From Lumnitzera littorea (taxonomy: Eukaryota > Streptophyta > Magnoliopsida > Myrtales > Combretaceae): 64,000 bases of DNA. Positions 25,471 to 37,755 of this stretch are shown here, piece after piece. The notes under the pieces are model-generated. The model was not told the origin of the DNA. It saw only the letters and a program-made list of their open reading frames with translations, and did not search any database. Location of the stretch: NCBI GenBank assembly GCA_024138015.1, contig JAMXBB010000009.1:93176712-93240711 (forward strand), written 5' to 3'. Each line of letters starts with the position of its first letter. The stretch's first letter is position 1. The position numbers and the translations under genes were made by a program.

Positions 25471-26351
25471 GAGAAGTTTGCATTTGTCCTCACATTTAAC
25501 ATCTTCACCAAATCCTAATCATACTCTAACCTTGAATTTTCCCTTACAATATTTTTGTAGGTAAACACCATGAATTTCACCGTGCCCACAATTTTTAACC
25601 TATTCACATTATAAGTAACATGTCAGTTAGCACATCATGCATTGTGTACCATACATTTTGACCACATGCCACTACTTATCATTTTTGCCAAACAACTTCT
25701 TTTTAAGCATTTTGTTGAACACTTATAATGCAAGCTTGAAGACAAACATCTAACAATTCTTCTAATATTATGCAATATGTCAATATGCATTTCACACACA
25801 ACTTGTGCAACTATACATTGTTATAATTACATTCAAATACCATATCCACAATTATAAGAGAAAAATATGTCAACACATACAATTACATAACAAATTCAGG
25901 TTTTTTTATGATCTCATGAAATTTGAAAAACTATCAAATAAAAATTGATGGAATGAGAATTATAAATATGTTTACTTTTGATTTTTGACAAAGAATTTTC
26001 AAAAAAAAAAAAAAAGGTTGGATGATGTTGGATTAAAGAAAAGGGTTACATGTGTTTGAGAGAAAGAGAAAGTAAGGGTTGTTGTTTTTTTTTTTAAGTT
26101 GTGAATAGCTCTAGTTTAGAGGTTTATTTTTAGGGATAGTAAATGTACTATCCCAAAAAGCACTTTCACTTTTATAAATGTAAGGAAAATGCTAATGTTT
26201 CTAGATAGCGCATTTCTTTATAATGCCTTCCTTACATTTATTCATAAAGAGAAAGACACCTTTCTTTCCTTCTTCTTTTTTTTTTTTTTTTTTGTCCTTG
26301 TCAGGAGGAAAGCGCCTTTAAACCACCTTCTCTTTTTTTTTTATTTAAATA

Positions 26352-26406
26352 AGGATTAAAAAACAAAATAGGTGAAGGTGCTTTTTAGAAAGACGCCTTT
26401 ACTACC
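26352..26406 (-). repeat. Right inverted arm of the Mutator-like element
   Basis: Pairs with 24461-24513. A smaller internal hairpin, with arms aaatgtaaggaa near 26175 and ttccttacattt near 26230, lies just inside it. Confidence 0.6.
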
Positions 26407-26828
26407 CTACGGATGGAATTAGTTTTTCATTTAGGACCTTTTTACCATTTTATTTTTTCCCATTTTGGTGCATTCCTCTATTTCCAATTGAGCAATTTTG
26501 CTATTTTGAAAATTTTTCTACATTTTTCTAATATTCTATGTTAATTTAATAATTTTATTGATATTATTAAGCAAAATCATTCAATAATATTTTATTTCAC
26601 TAAGCAATTGACATGTGTTCTCTATGTGTCACTAATACAATATTAAGAAACATAAATCATATTTGTCAAAAATCAGAATGTAGATAAATGGCTACATAAG
26701 ACTTTTTGGTAATTTTCCATTAAAAATATAAATATTGCATATAAAATCTGACCGTTAAAAGGATCAAGAAGTCGCTTTATCTCTTTTCTCTTCCGGTGAC
26801 TGAACTGAAACCGTTCGAAACTCCTCCC

Positions 26829-29225
26829 ATGGCTTCCTCTTCCATTTTCTCTCACAACACTTTTTCATACACACGTCCATTCCATCAAAACTCAAGAACA
26901 AACCACCCACTTCTTCATGGAACACGATTCAGAAAACTAACAGTAAAAGCAGCAGCAGAAGCAGAGAACAAAGAGAAGCTTACTCAAACAAAAACTGAGG
27001 ACTCGTCCAATGCTCAGCCTTCAACTCCAGCTGCTAAACCTCCCAAGAAACCCGTCTATTCAAGTGGGTTATTACCAAAACTCTTCATTATCAATGAAAT
27101 ATACGCATATATGTGTGTGTGTGTGTGTGTGTGTGTAAAACGGCGTCTGTATCTGCTAGCTCAGGTGCTATGAAATTCAATATGAAATTAGAGCCGGGGA
27201 ATCCTTTGTATTGATTCTATGTAACATGCTCAATACACAACTGTGCCCGCAAATGAGGAGTGTATTAGGATTAAAAAGATATAACGATGTTTATTTTTGT
27301 CTTGTTAAACTTTTAGTCAGGTGGTTGTGGATCTAAACTTAGTAGTTCTCGAAGAGCTAAAATAACAGCAGCAATGAAGGACATTATTGGGTGATTGTGA
27401 TATTGGTTGTGGTTGTTTGTTTTGGTTGTTGCAGTGAAGAAAGGTCAGATTGTGAGAGTGGACAAGGAGAAGTATCTCAATAGTATCAATGTAAGGCTGT
27501 AAATTTTTCTTTTTCTTTTTCTTTTTTAAATCCGTTTGCAGTTCAACTATGACTTTACCTGCATCGTAGTTTTTAAGATTGATAAAGTCTAGTTTCATCT
27601 TTACAAAATGACCTATGTTGTTGTTTGAATTTTGTTTCAGTACTTGTCAGTTGGGCATCCACCGTATTATAAAGGTTTGGATTACGTTTATGAAGACCGA
27701 GGAGAGGTAAGTGCTATGCATTCCAGCGCAATGGACATCGTCACCACTCCTGTGCAATTGTGACTTTTGAATGATGAACTTGTATTTCTGGCATTGATAG
27801 GTGTTGGATTTGCGGATTTTTGAGACAGGAGAATATGCACTTGTAAGTGAATTTCAGTTGGTGTAAATAGTTTTCTTTGTGAGAAATGGTATTAGTCTTG
27901 GAATAGCTATTCCAAGAATGCAAATGAGCAGTCCCTATCCTATCAAGTGTTTGATTTTGTGAAGTGTAGCTGTAACTCTACCATCAACTGATTTCAAATA
28001 TACTACTCTTAGATGGTAAGAGCTTTATGTTTCATAACCAATACTCGCCTTCCTTGTGGTATGGAACATTTCATTGAAGCCCCAAGTGGATCAGTATTGG
28101 GGGTCAAATGATGGTATAGGAATTTGAACTCGGGAACCACTTCAATATCATACTGTGGTGATTTGAGTTTAATTTAAATAAAACTTAACTTTGATCTGGC
28201 CAGAGCTCCCTAATAGGGCACATCAGTGTTGTCATTGTTTGTTGATGACCTGTAGAAGATAATGAAAAGGGGGAAATTTCCCAATAAGTGGAGAACCCAA
28301 CAGAGTATGCATAATTCTGATGTCAGCGAAGTTTAGGTTCCTTCTTCGATCTGGCTTTTAACTTTTACCCTTCTAGCAAGCATTGCCTGCAGGGCAAAAA
28401 CGTGTATTTATGTTGAGCAATGATGAGTTTCCCAAAAAGTTTAACAAAGAAGTATGATATCAGGTTGCATGGGTGGGTATTCCAACTGCTCCAGCTTGGC
28501 TCCCAACTGATATGCTTATCAAGGTAAAGCAATATAGATTGCTAAAAGATTCACTACTTTGAAGTTGTTCATTTCATCCATGTTCTCACACCAGTTTGGT
28601 TCTTTCACATTGACTTGATTTAGATTCAACCAATAGCAGTCTAATTCCAATCGATTTTTTTATCATCTGTTATAGTAGAGCATTTTGTTCAAATAACCTT
28701 ATGTTAAATCATTAATCTACCTATTCAAGACTCTTGTAGCCTAAAGGTAAAAATGGTAGTCTTCCAACGGGTTGAACCAGATTCGAATCCCCAACTCTAT
28801 TATATACACTAAAAATAAAACAAAAAAAATTAATAATCTACCTACTAGTTAAGGATTTTACATGGATCAACTAGGATCCCTTTAAAAATCATGAATCTAC
28901 CTACTGTCACGAGATTCTGCAGTGCATGTCTTGTGTTATTTTTCTTGTTGAATACTGCATTTCATAAACATCTAGCTCAGAGAGTATACAATTTTACAAG
29001 AAACATTCAAGTCCATGAACTGGAACTTGATTAATGATGGAAGTTTGAGCACGTTACTTCAATAAACATTGCGGCCATTACAATGTGCACAGAAACTCAA
29101 AAGTGTTCATTTCTTCATTGGATATTTTGCTTCTTTTAAGTTCCTGCTAGTTATCGATTTATGTGGTAGCTTTACTAACGAATGCTTCCTTGCAGTCGGA
29201 GAAACTCAATTACGAGAGATTATGA
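26829..29225 (+). CDS. NDHO: NAD(P)H-quinone oxidoreductase subunit O, chloroplast (nuclear-encoded)
   Basis: Six exons: 26829-27063, 27435-27490, 27641-27706, 27801-27842, 28464-28523 and 29196-29225. All introns are GT..AG and the sum is 489 nt, giving 162 residues (Arabidopsis NDHO is about 158). Residues 1 to about 50 are Ser/Thr/Arg-rich with few acidic residues, as in a chloroplast transit peptide; a Lys/Pro-rich linker (PAAKPPKKPVYS) precedes the mature domain. The conserved domain includes KKGQIVRVDKEKYLNS, YLSVGHPPYYKGLDYVYEDR, GEVLDLRIFETGEYAL, WVGIPTAPAWLPTDMLIK and the end SEKLNYERL. NdhO is a small stromal-side subunit of the thylakoid NDH complex, which works in cyclic electron flow around photosystem I. 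The ATG at 26829 is preferred over upstream in-frame non-ATG codons because it starts a normal transit peptide (MASSS). No defect is visible. Confidence 0.95.
27112..27136. repeat. GT dinucleotide microsatellite (about 12 units) in NDHO intron 1
   Basis: It starts 48 bases after the exon 1 donor (27064) and follows an atacgcatatat lead. Confidence 0.9.
28735..28835 (+). mobile_element. Possible tRNA-derived SINE fragment in NDHO intron 5
   Basis: A box-A-like tagcctaaaggtaaaaatgg and, about 35 bases on, a box-B-like agattcgaatcccc resemble a polymerase III internal promoter. An A-rich stretch follows near 28810-28830. A second B-box-like string in the opposite sense (ggaatttgaactcgggaacc, near 28119-28138) lies in intron 4. 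TSDs were not identified. Confidence 0.3.
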
Positions 29226-30595
29226 TTTCGAATAGCGATGAAATTTCTTCTGCACTTGCAAGTACGGATAAGATTCAGTTCAGCATCAGCTCCATTACAT
29301 CTCCATGGGATAATTTCTCGGACTTTAGCTTATCATATATGATACTTGTTTAATATTCATGCCATCAACCGAGCGTACTTTCTTACCTTCTGCGAGTGCA
29401 GTTAGCCATTTGTCTTTCTCGTATGTTGCTCCATTCAAGTTTCAATTGTATTTCACCTTTTAACTTATTTTTGGTGAAAAGAATATATATCCTGACCAGG
29501 AACAGGACTTGTATAATTGAACTAGTGTCCGCATTTCTAGTATGACAAATTGTTGATATTTTTTGTTATAACAAGAATCCGCATTCAACAATTGCGGTAT
29601 TTTAGAAATTCAGGATAACGAGAAATCTATGCTTTAGATTGTTCATGTTCTTTGCTTGCTGCAATTTACAGACACATGTCTAGAACATATGAACAGAGAC
29701 AAATAAGATGGAAATCCCATGATGTTATGGATGGCCTCGTATATTACAGCACGCGACGGTAGATTATTAAGTAGATTTATCATGATACGCGGTAATTGAA
29801 TCGGCAGCATTGAGTTACACCTGAATTAAAGGGATATGAATCCAATATTCACATATTAAATGCCTTGCCTTACACAGTATGTTTAGTGTTAGTCTATTCA
29901 CACGTATGGAAAAATTATTGGTAGGGATGCACATTGTTCCAATTCGACTTTTTTTTTTTAAGGAAATGTACAAGTAAATCCTCAACATTTGCCACGTTAT
30001 GTATACAATAATTTGCAAACAAGTCGTGTGTTAGTTTTCCCTTAGTGAAAGCACATTACAACATATGATTGGTTCACATTTTTTTATTGAATAAATAAAA
30101 TAAAAAAATATTAAAAAATAGATAAAAAATTTGAAAATGAAAAATGAAAAGAAAAATCGACAAGATAAAATTCAATATAAATATATATTATTTAAATAAA
30201 TTAATAAAAAAATAAAAAAATTGGAAGATCAAATAAAAATAAAAATTACAAAAAAAAAAAAACAAAAGAAAGCTTCTAGCCTTCCTAAGGCTTAGGAGTG
30301 GCCAAATTAAGTGATCCAAGTGAAGTAGGTCATGTGACCTCTTGCTGGCCATCCTTGATGCTAAAAAAAAAAAAAGAGAAAGAGAGAGAGAAAAGAAAAA
30401 GAGTAAATGTGAAAAAACCCAATTGAGTTTTTTCACTCAATTCTTTTTTTCGTTTTTGTGGGTACCCACCATTGAGGGGGATTGTATTGTCACCAAGCGG
30501 TTACATGATTTACTCTTTGAAGTAAGTTATGAACACACTTTGTCTAGAGTAGCTGCAACCACCTATAAGGGTTCACATAACCCTCCTTAGGTGAT
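29226..30595. other. NDHO 3' UTR and intergenic DNA
   Basis: The first 200-300 bases are likely NDHO 3' UTR. The rest is AT-rich, with a purine-rich aaagagagagagag run at about 30362-30400. No other gene was recognised. Confidence 0.5.
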
Positions 30596-31261
30596 TGTTA
30601 AAAAAATAGGTTACCAATTATGTGTTTGAAATTTGAATTGTGTATTTAGAATGCTAAATAATTGACTTAGATGGTACCTATATTAATTACGAACATTAAA
30701 AGGAGAATTAAGCATTTCTAAGTGGATCATGACTAAAGTTCACGGCCGTGAACTTAAGGTATGATCCTACAATAGTAAAGAAAAAATTAAGCGCAAAAGG
30801 CTCACAGCCATAGTTCACGATTGTGAACCTTACCTATGATCTATGTGGCAATTACATTAACATTTGTGCTACTTGAAATAATTGCAAACTTTGATAAAAT
30901 TTTCATAAGTTATGATCACAAAAGTCATAACATGTTGTGATATAAGGTTTAGATCAATTTGTAACTGATTTTTATCAAATCTAATGGATATAATTTAATC
31001 ACTAAATTAATGTAACTATTAGTGAAAGGTTGTGTACCTTAAAAGTGGATATTATAAATAATTGTTTGTAACTTTGTTTTTCTTCTTCTTTTTTGCACGA
31101 ATTTGCACATTAATTTCATGCAAATTCTCCTTCTTCAAACACCACAAAACAAACTCTTCTTATCTATATTCCAAGTGTAATTTAGTATATGATTTTTTGC
31201 TATTCATATACCAAGACTTGCTTGTATCTTAGGGGAATTCCACGCTTAAACTCTTAGAACA
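30596..31261 (+). repeat. 5' LTR of the copia element
   Basis: It aligns by eye with 45908-46308 from its first base (ggttaccaattatgtgtttg against gattaccaattatgtatttg). It includes two palindrome-bearing repeat units near 30724-30838. The 3' boundary is estimated; I could not fix a primer-binding site. Confidence 0.7.
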
Positions 31262-31399
31262 AACTTTATGTGAAAGGCATAAATTCTCTAAGGAAAGTGA
31301 TTTCAATTATGCCTCTAAGTCCAACTCATTTGCCAAACCATATTCATATTTCCTAACAATTTTAGAGAATTTACAACGACAACTGAAACAAATGTCATC

Positions 31400-32479
31400 T
31401 TAAGAGTTATGAACCAAGAGTTTGTGAAGTTGGATTGTTTTGATGGAACAAATTTCAACCATAGGAGAGACAAGATGCTTTCTTTGTTGTCTGTGCTCAA
31501 TATAGCATATGTATTGGATCCAAAAACTTAACCTATTGAAGATTTGAAGAAAGGTGCAAGTCTAAAGAAAAAGCCAAGTATGAAGATGCAAAAAAGAAGA
31601 AAGAAAATGACGAGTTTACTTGTAGAGGTCACATTCTCACTACTTTGTTTGATAACTCATTTGATCTTTACATGGCAATCAATTCTCTAATGAAGATGTG
31701 GAAAGCATTAGAAGAAAAGTCTAGCATTGAAAGATAAGGTATGGACAAGTTCTTAATGTTGAAATACTTTGAGTATAAAATGTTTGACAACATTCATATA
31801 CTAGATTAATTTCATAAACTACAAGTACTTGTCGACCATCTTTGTGACTTATGTGTAATAATTCCTAAGTCACTTTAAGTGGGGGTAATTTTATCCAAAT
31901 TACCCTTTAGTTGGAATGACTATAGGAAGAAAATTCTTCACACAACTTAGGATTTCTTTGTTGAAAAGATTCTTAGACATATACACGTAGAGGAAGAGTC
32001 TTGAAAGCATGATGCAATGAATCTAACAACTAATTCTAAAGTGAACTATGTGAAAGATAGAGCACTCAAGAAAACCAATAAGAAGTGGAAAACCAAGGAA
32101 CTTAATGTCAAGAAGAGAATTCACAAATGCTACAATTACAATAAAAAGGGACATTATTCTAAGGAGTGTCGATCACAAAAGAAGGCTAAAAATGACTTTA
32201 CCAATTTAGTGAAAGATCAAGAATTTATAGTAGCGGTCACTGACAAATTCGACTCTCTTCACATTGGGATGATTATTGAATTAAATGTGGCAACGATGGT
32301 CAAATGTGATGATTGGTGGCTTGATTTTGGAGTAAGAATCCATGTGTGAAACAATAAATCTCAATTCTAGAATTTTAAAGAAGTTGAGGATCATGAAGTC
32401 TTTATGGGAAATGGTACTTCAACTAACGTAAAAGGAGTTAGTGATATTGATCTACACTTTACATTTGAGAAGAAGCTAA
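31400..32479 (+). pseudogene. Copia gag (UBN2-type) with zinc knuckle, broken
   Basis: Near 31430 the frame reads FDGTNFNHRRDKMLSLL, then YVLDPKT, the usual start of a copia Gag. Stops and frame changes follow. An open stretch at 32017-32349 contains the nucleic-acid-binding knuckle CYNYNKKGHYSKEC (from 32128): the spacing is CX2CX4HX4C, but the second Cys is Tyr. Just downstream begins the protease region (DDWWLDFGVRIHV, with the usual DSG-type core changed), ending at the insertion at 32480. Confidence 0.8.
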
Positions 32480-34817
32480 CATTACACCCCTAAGTGACAA
32501 AGTTGTAAGAGTTCCGCTGTGTAAACCAACCTATGATAGTAGCTGATCTCACAGTTCTTATCATAGACACGATTTACACAAAGTATCCATAACTCCCTAC
32601 TTTAAAGCAAACTTCTCATTCATAATTATAGATAAAATTTATAAATATAACTAGAAACTTTAAGTCATATTTACATAAAGATACTTATAATATCTTACAA
32701 TCCTAAGAACTATTTACATGCCATATTAGTTTAATAAGTAAAGTATTACAAGACCAGTACATAAACTTAAGGGTAAGAATAAAACACTAGAGGACTCAAT
32801 TGTTCGGCCAGTTGATTCTTAATTCCCTAAGATACTTCAAAAAGAGACTAACCTCGAGATAATTATAACACAAAATTTCAATCCATACCTGCAAAAAGAT
32901 CTATAAGAGTATAAACAACCAATAACTCAGTAAGTTAGGATAGAGACTTGAGGATGCACAACAATTACAAATAAGGTTTTCAAACAATTAATTTGATGTA
33001 ATATAACACGTAAATGCCATCACGTAATGTAGTTTGGTCTGTTGTCAAATCAAAGCAACTTTACCCTCTCTAATCTGGGTTGAGAAGTTTCAATGCTTAT
33101 ACAATAGCTCACAATTAAACTCAAGTTTGTGCAATTGAGATACCGCTCCCCCCATAACTATCCTTCGAACTATTGCCCTTATCCTTACTGCGACCTCTTC
33201 TTCTATCATTTAGTTCGGCTAAGGATAAAGAAAAAACCATTATACTATCTAGCGCTATCTTTTTTAAAGGTGTCAGTATTTGGTTAAAGAATTTTAACCA
33301 TCTCCTAAAAGGTTGCAATGCATGTCCAATTAAGGTATTAAGGTTGATTAAAATTAAGCTCAGTTTAAGGTGATCAAACAATCTCATACCACTCAATTTA
33401 CAACAAACCACCAAAACACAACATCAATATTCAACAAATAATTAGAGACACACAAGCATATAGCTATCTATAAGCATAATCACATACAATCCTAAGCCTC
33501 CTAGTACTTTAATATAATACTCCAAAATATAGCGATGTATTGAACCCAACTTACCTGAAATCCTCGATGCACTCACTAGACTTGTTGCAGGTTAACTGGT
33601 CTTCATGTCTCTTATAATATAAATATTTTTTAGTATTTTTATCCTTATGATATACAAGTTTTAAATTATTATTTGACTTAATTTTCCAAATATATATGTA
33701 TTATTTATTGCCAATCTATTCTAGGCTTGTTTTAGAATCGATTTTCGAATCCATTTCTAATTTAGGTTCTAGTTCAATTTTTTATTACGATATTATATGA
33801 GAGCCCTAGGAATTCTTTCTGAACCATTATGTGATACTAATCATATTATACTCGGATATCCTAAATATTACTTTTGATCTCTACCTAGTATTTAAGTCCC
33901 TACGATACATCTTCATCTTAATTTAACAACTGAATTTACTTCTAATGTGAGAAAAATTTATATTTTTCATATAATTACATAAATCTAGGCTTCATATCAA
34001 ATTATTATATTATCAATTTTAACCTAATATTTTCTACTTATTACTTTTCCAATTTTGCATACTATAAATGTACATATGTTCACTATATAATGCACATAAT
34101 AATCACATCTCTAAATACTACAAATATCATACTACATCATATATTAACATCTTAAAATACCTAATTATACACTAAGTCAGTAATTATATTTTTAATCACT
34201 AACTTAGCTTAAAATTGCTATTTATATATGTGATTTAAAGGCCTAAAAATTAACTAAAATTTTTCAAAATTAATTTCTAAAAAATCTCTTCATAGCACTA
34301 TTTTACATATTTTAAATAGCCTACACAAAAATTTTGAACTCAAAACTACACTTTTAAGTTCATTTATTTCTAAATCAAAAATAAACTCGAGTTTCAAGAT
34401 TATAGATTTAAATTCATCAAACTAATATTTGTCCCCAAATCTACATACATAAAAATCTCAAAATACCAAATTTCTTAATTTTCTAAATACATTTAATAAT
34501 TTAACTTAATTTAACAAAATCAAATTGAAATAGGACTCACTTGATTGGGTAGCTTCCAGCCACTAACAGTGGTGCTAAGCTGTTAGCAGGGTAGGGTATG
34601 GTGGTGGTGGTGGTGGTCGTCGTCGTCGTTCAGTTATAGGTGGCCATCGATTGTAGGTTTCTTTTACAAGCCTTAATTACACACAATTTTTCTAATTTTT
34701 TTTCTAAATATACTAATATTCCTAATTTTTTCATAAAATTTAGGCTCAATCGAACAACTTACTTGATCACCTTAAACTTTACGTATCGGCTTCGAATTTC
34801 TAGCTACAAGGCTCATA
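32480..34817 (+). mobile_element. Solo long LTR inserted in the copia element
   Basis: It begins cattacacccctaagtgac and ends ..caaggctcata, flanked by GCTAA at 32475-32479 and 34818-34822. The start resembles the TGTxACACC start of LTR 37756-42115, with TG changed to CA. Shared internal text includes ctgcgacctcttcttctatcatttagttcgg against tcgtgacctcttctcctatcatttacttcg at about 38594. No gag or pol lies inside, so it is probably a solo LTR. Long LTRs with this start suggest a Tekay/Del-like or related gypsy lineage; that is inference. Confidence 0.65.
34600..34629. repeat. GGT then CGT trinucleotide microsatellite
   Basis: Six GGT units pass directly into four CGT units inside the solo LTR, a compound microsatellite. 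Confidence 0.85.
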
Positions 34818-34822
34818 GCTAA

Positions 34823-35293
34823 GGCTACTAAATGTGTTGTATGTCCAGTATATAAAGAAAAACTTAATGTCTATAGGCTTATTATATAAGAAAGGATTTG
34901 TAATAAGTCTATACTCATGAAAAGATATATATACATAGGAAAAGGATATACTACTGATTGTATGTTCAAACTTAGTATTAATATGAATAAGATGAATGTT
35001 TTAGTTGAAATTTTTAATTCTTGTGATTTATGGTATGTTAGATTAGGCATATCGATTCAAACTATATTAAGTTTATGTGCAAGAATGGATATATAAATAT
35101 TAATGATGTAGATACCATGAATAAGTGTAAAATATGTATTCAAGCCAAAATCACTAAGAAGTCTTTTTCCTAATATGGAAAGAAATACCAAAATACTTGA
35201 TCTCATTCATAGTGATATTTGTAAGTTGAATGGAACATTGATAAGAGCCGGAAAGAGATATTTTATAACTTTTATTGATGACTTTTTGCATTA
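34823..35293 (+). pseudogene. Copia pre-integrase and N-terminal integrase segment
   Basis: After the inserted LTR the copia frame resumes with a VLYVP-like stretch, then DLWYVRLG (GAG-pre-integrase), CKICIQAKITKK (remnant of the zinc-binding end) and RYFITFIDDFLHY, the start of the integrase core. It stops at 35293, exactly at the next insertion. Confidence 0.8.
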
Positions 35294-37755
35294 TGTGAGA
35301 TCCCAATCTTCAACCAACTATGGATAACTAATGGTGGCACATTCTTGATAAATATGGAATTTAGGAAAATATGACTTAGGAAGTGAAGAAATAAAGTGGT
35401 TATGAGTAACATGAGTTACGAATATTATCATGTAAAGTAATCGTAATTGCTTGAAATCGGTAGATTTAGGATTTCAAAAAATATCCTCGCAATCAAATGA
35501 ATTTTCAATATAAGGTCACAAAAAGTTAAAAGAAGCATCATAGTAAAGTTTATTTTCCAAAATAAAACATATAAAAATATTTAGTTTGACAAAAGCATAA
35601 TTTTATTGGTATTACTTATTATCATCAGAAACACGCGATTTGAGTCCTTACAATTAAGGAGCCGTTAAGAAATAGATCATTTGGAAACTAAAGTTTATAA
35701 AATGACATGAAAGGATATTTAGAAGTATGTATACATGTTAAATGTATTTTACATATATAGTGCATGTTATCAGTAATTAATTACAAACTTAAATATATAC
35801 ATGTATATATATTAGGTTAAACCAAATTGAGAAAAATACTAGAAAGCTATATAATTGATACATGTAGCATAGAAAGGGGCTGCTTTTGGCGTAGCATCTC
35901 CTAGGAAAAAACTAGGAAATAAAAGTTGCTTAGTTGGTGACACTTAACATCTTTGGGAGTTGTACTTATTAATTTGGAAAAAATTCCACCAACCCAAAAC
36001 TCTCCATTTTTAAACATTCAAGACAAGCTCTTTTCTCCATTTTTGTTAGTTTGTCTAGGAAAAAACAGAGAAAGTCTCTAAAGAAGAGAGATTAGCCTAA
36101 GGAAAATGTAAAACAAAATATGGTGCAAATTTAAGGTTGTTGAGGATTGCATGCAACTATGTGACCTACAAGTAAAACCCAACCACCACCTAAAAGGAAA
36201 TGACTTGCTTAGAGCTACCAGCAACCACCTATGGCTGGACAATGATTAGAAAAGTTAGCAATGGTGAATGCTTGATTTTTCTAAATCTTTCACTAAAATT
36301 CTAAAAGTAATAAATGAAGTTCAAAATTTATGAGACTTGGTTTTCCTAAATATTTTTGCATGAGGAATTCAAATATCAAACCTCATTTTTTAGATTCAAA
36401 GAACAAATATGGGTTCCTTAAGAAATTAGGTTTAAAAACGAATTTTGTAATAAATTTTAGAAATAGTAAATGATGTAGTTTTTACTCCGATATTTGTATA
36501 TAAGTTCCTCAAAGGGTCCATTTTAATATTGTGTAAATATTTTTGAAAAACTATGAGGTTAGATTTTGGGTATTTTTGGTTCAATATTGAGTAATGAGTT
36601 AGAAGTGCACTAAAGTGATTGTTTTATAAAACAATTTGGTGTACATGTGCTACAACAATAATGTAAATGAGTTTGGCATACTTAATTATTTTGGTGGAGT
36701 ATAGAAATAGGAGAGTTGGTGCTAAAGTCAGGTGATTTGATGATTTAAAAAGTGTTTTATAAAGGTTAGAATGTAGGTTAGAATGTCAAGCGGTGAAAAT
36801 ATAAAATAACTTGATGCACAAAATTTAGGTCAAAAGTTGATGTAGCGGGTTGGCTAATTTTTGGATATGTATATGTGTTTTCACAATAATTCTTTATGTC
36901 CTTTATATGCATTTTGCTATATAATTAACTTAAATGATATGTTAATAATACTATAACAATTGGATGTTTGACATATAACTTATTAAAATCTCTTATTTAA
37001 GAATCATAAGGGTATCGTAAGGAAAGGGGATATGATAACATCTATACAATGTTGAGGAGGTCAAAAACTATGTCAAAAAGTACACTGGTGGAATCTTAGT
37101 TATGGAAGGTAAGTTAGAAACTGGGTTAGAAACTATCTTGGACTAAAGATGTGTTATAAAGAATAACATCAAGACTTAGATCTCAAAGTGCAACTAAGTT
37201 AGTAAACCTTGCTTATACTTAACCTATATTGACTTAAGCATCGTATATGTTTTATTTAGGTGAAGCGAACTTAGGAAGAGCTTCGAATGCAAAGGTAAGC
37301 TTTGGGAATTTGCTAAGTGGCCTAGGTAAGTGAATTTCTTGTGTGCTAAAGTAGATTTTATCTACTCATAATTAATCTAATTGTGATTGAATTGGCTAAT
37401 CTTATGTGTATGAATGTAACATGTTAAATGATGAGTTGTGAAATGCCTCATGAACCCTTTTGTATACTTTATTGGTTGAGTCTTGTTTGGTTATTGACTG
37501 TGATGACTTTAGTTGTGCTATTGCTTAGTATCATTACTAATGTGGATCTGTATGAAATTTGGACAAGAAATTAGGTGCTAACTACTAACCCTACCTCCTA
37601 AGGTATTTACTTAAGTGAACTCAATACCAAAGTTTTAGAGACAAAAACATTACAGAAATAAAGTAAAAGCTTAGGTAATAAATTGTTGAATAAGCTTGCT
37701 TGTGTTGTTTAATAGTTGCTTGGTCTTCCTTAGTATGTAAACAATGCATTCATGG

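Larger units (their letters stand above)
24390..26420 (-). mobile_element. Mutator-like element with inverted ends carrying a PMD gene
   Basis: Left sequence gggaagtgaaggcttctttc (24461 on) to about 24513 pairs with the complement of 26352-26406 (gtgaaggtgctttttagaaagacgcctttac) over about 53 bases with modest mismatch. Weaker pairing continues on both sides. Between these arms lies a decayed plant mobile domain gene on the minus strand. Established knowledge: PMD sequences occur in host MAIN/MAIL genes and inside Mutator-like and Ty3 elements. No transposase was recognised, so it is probably non-autonomous. The outer limits and the TSD are not resolved. Confidence 0.6.

Noticed and set aside
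26796..27173. 125-codon frame treated as one exon, with an upstream CTG start
   Set aside because: It runs past the NDHO exon 1 donor at 27064 into the GT microsatellite, and the natural start is the ATG at 26829.
30188..30590. Overlapping 82-codon frames on opposite strands
   Set aside because: Both are translations of a purine/pyrimidine simple-sequence tract (aaagagagag), not proteins.
33121..33414. 97-codon minus-strand frame in the solo LTR
   Set aside because: It lies in a non-coding LTR shared with other copies and shows no domain.
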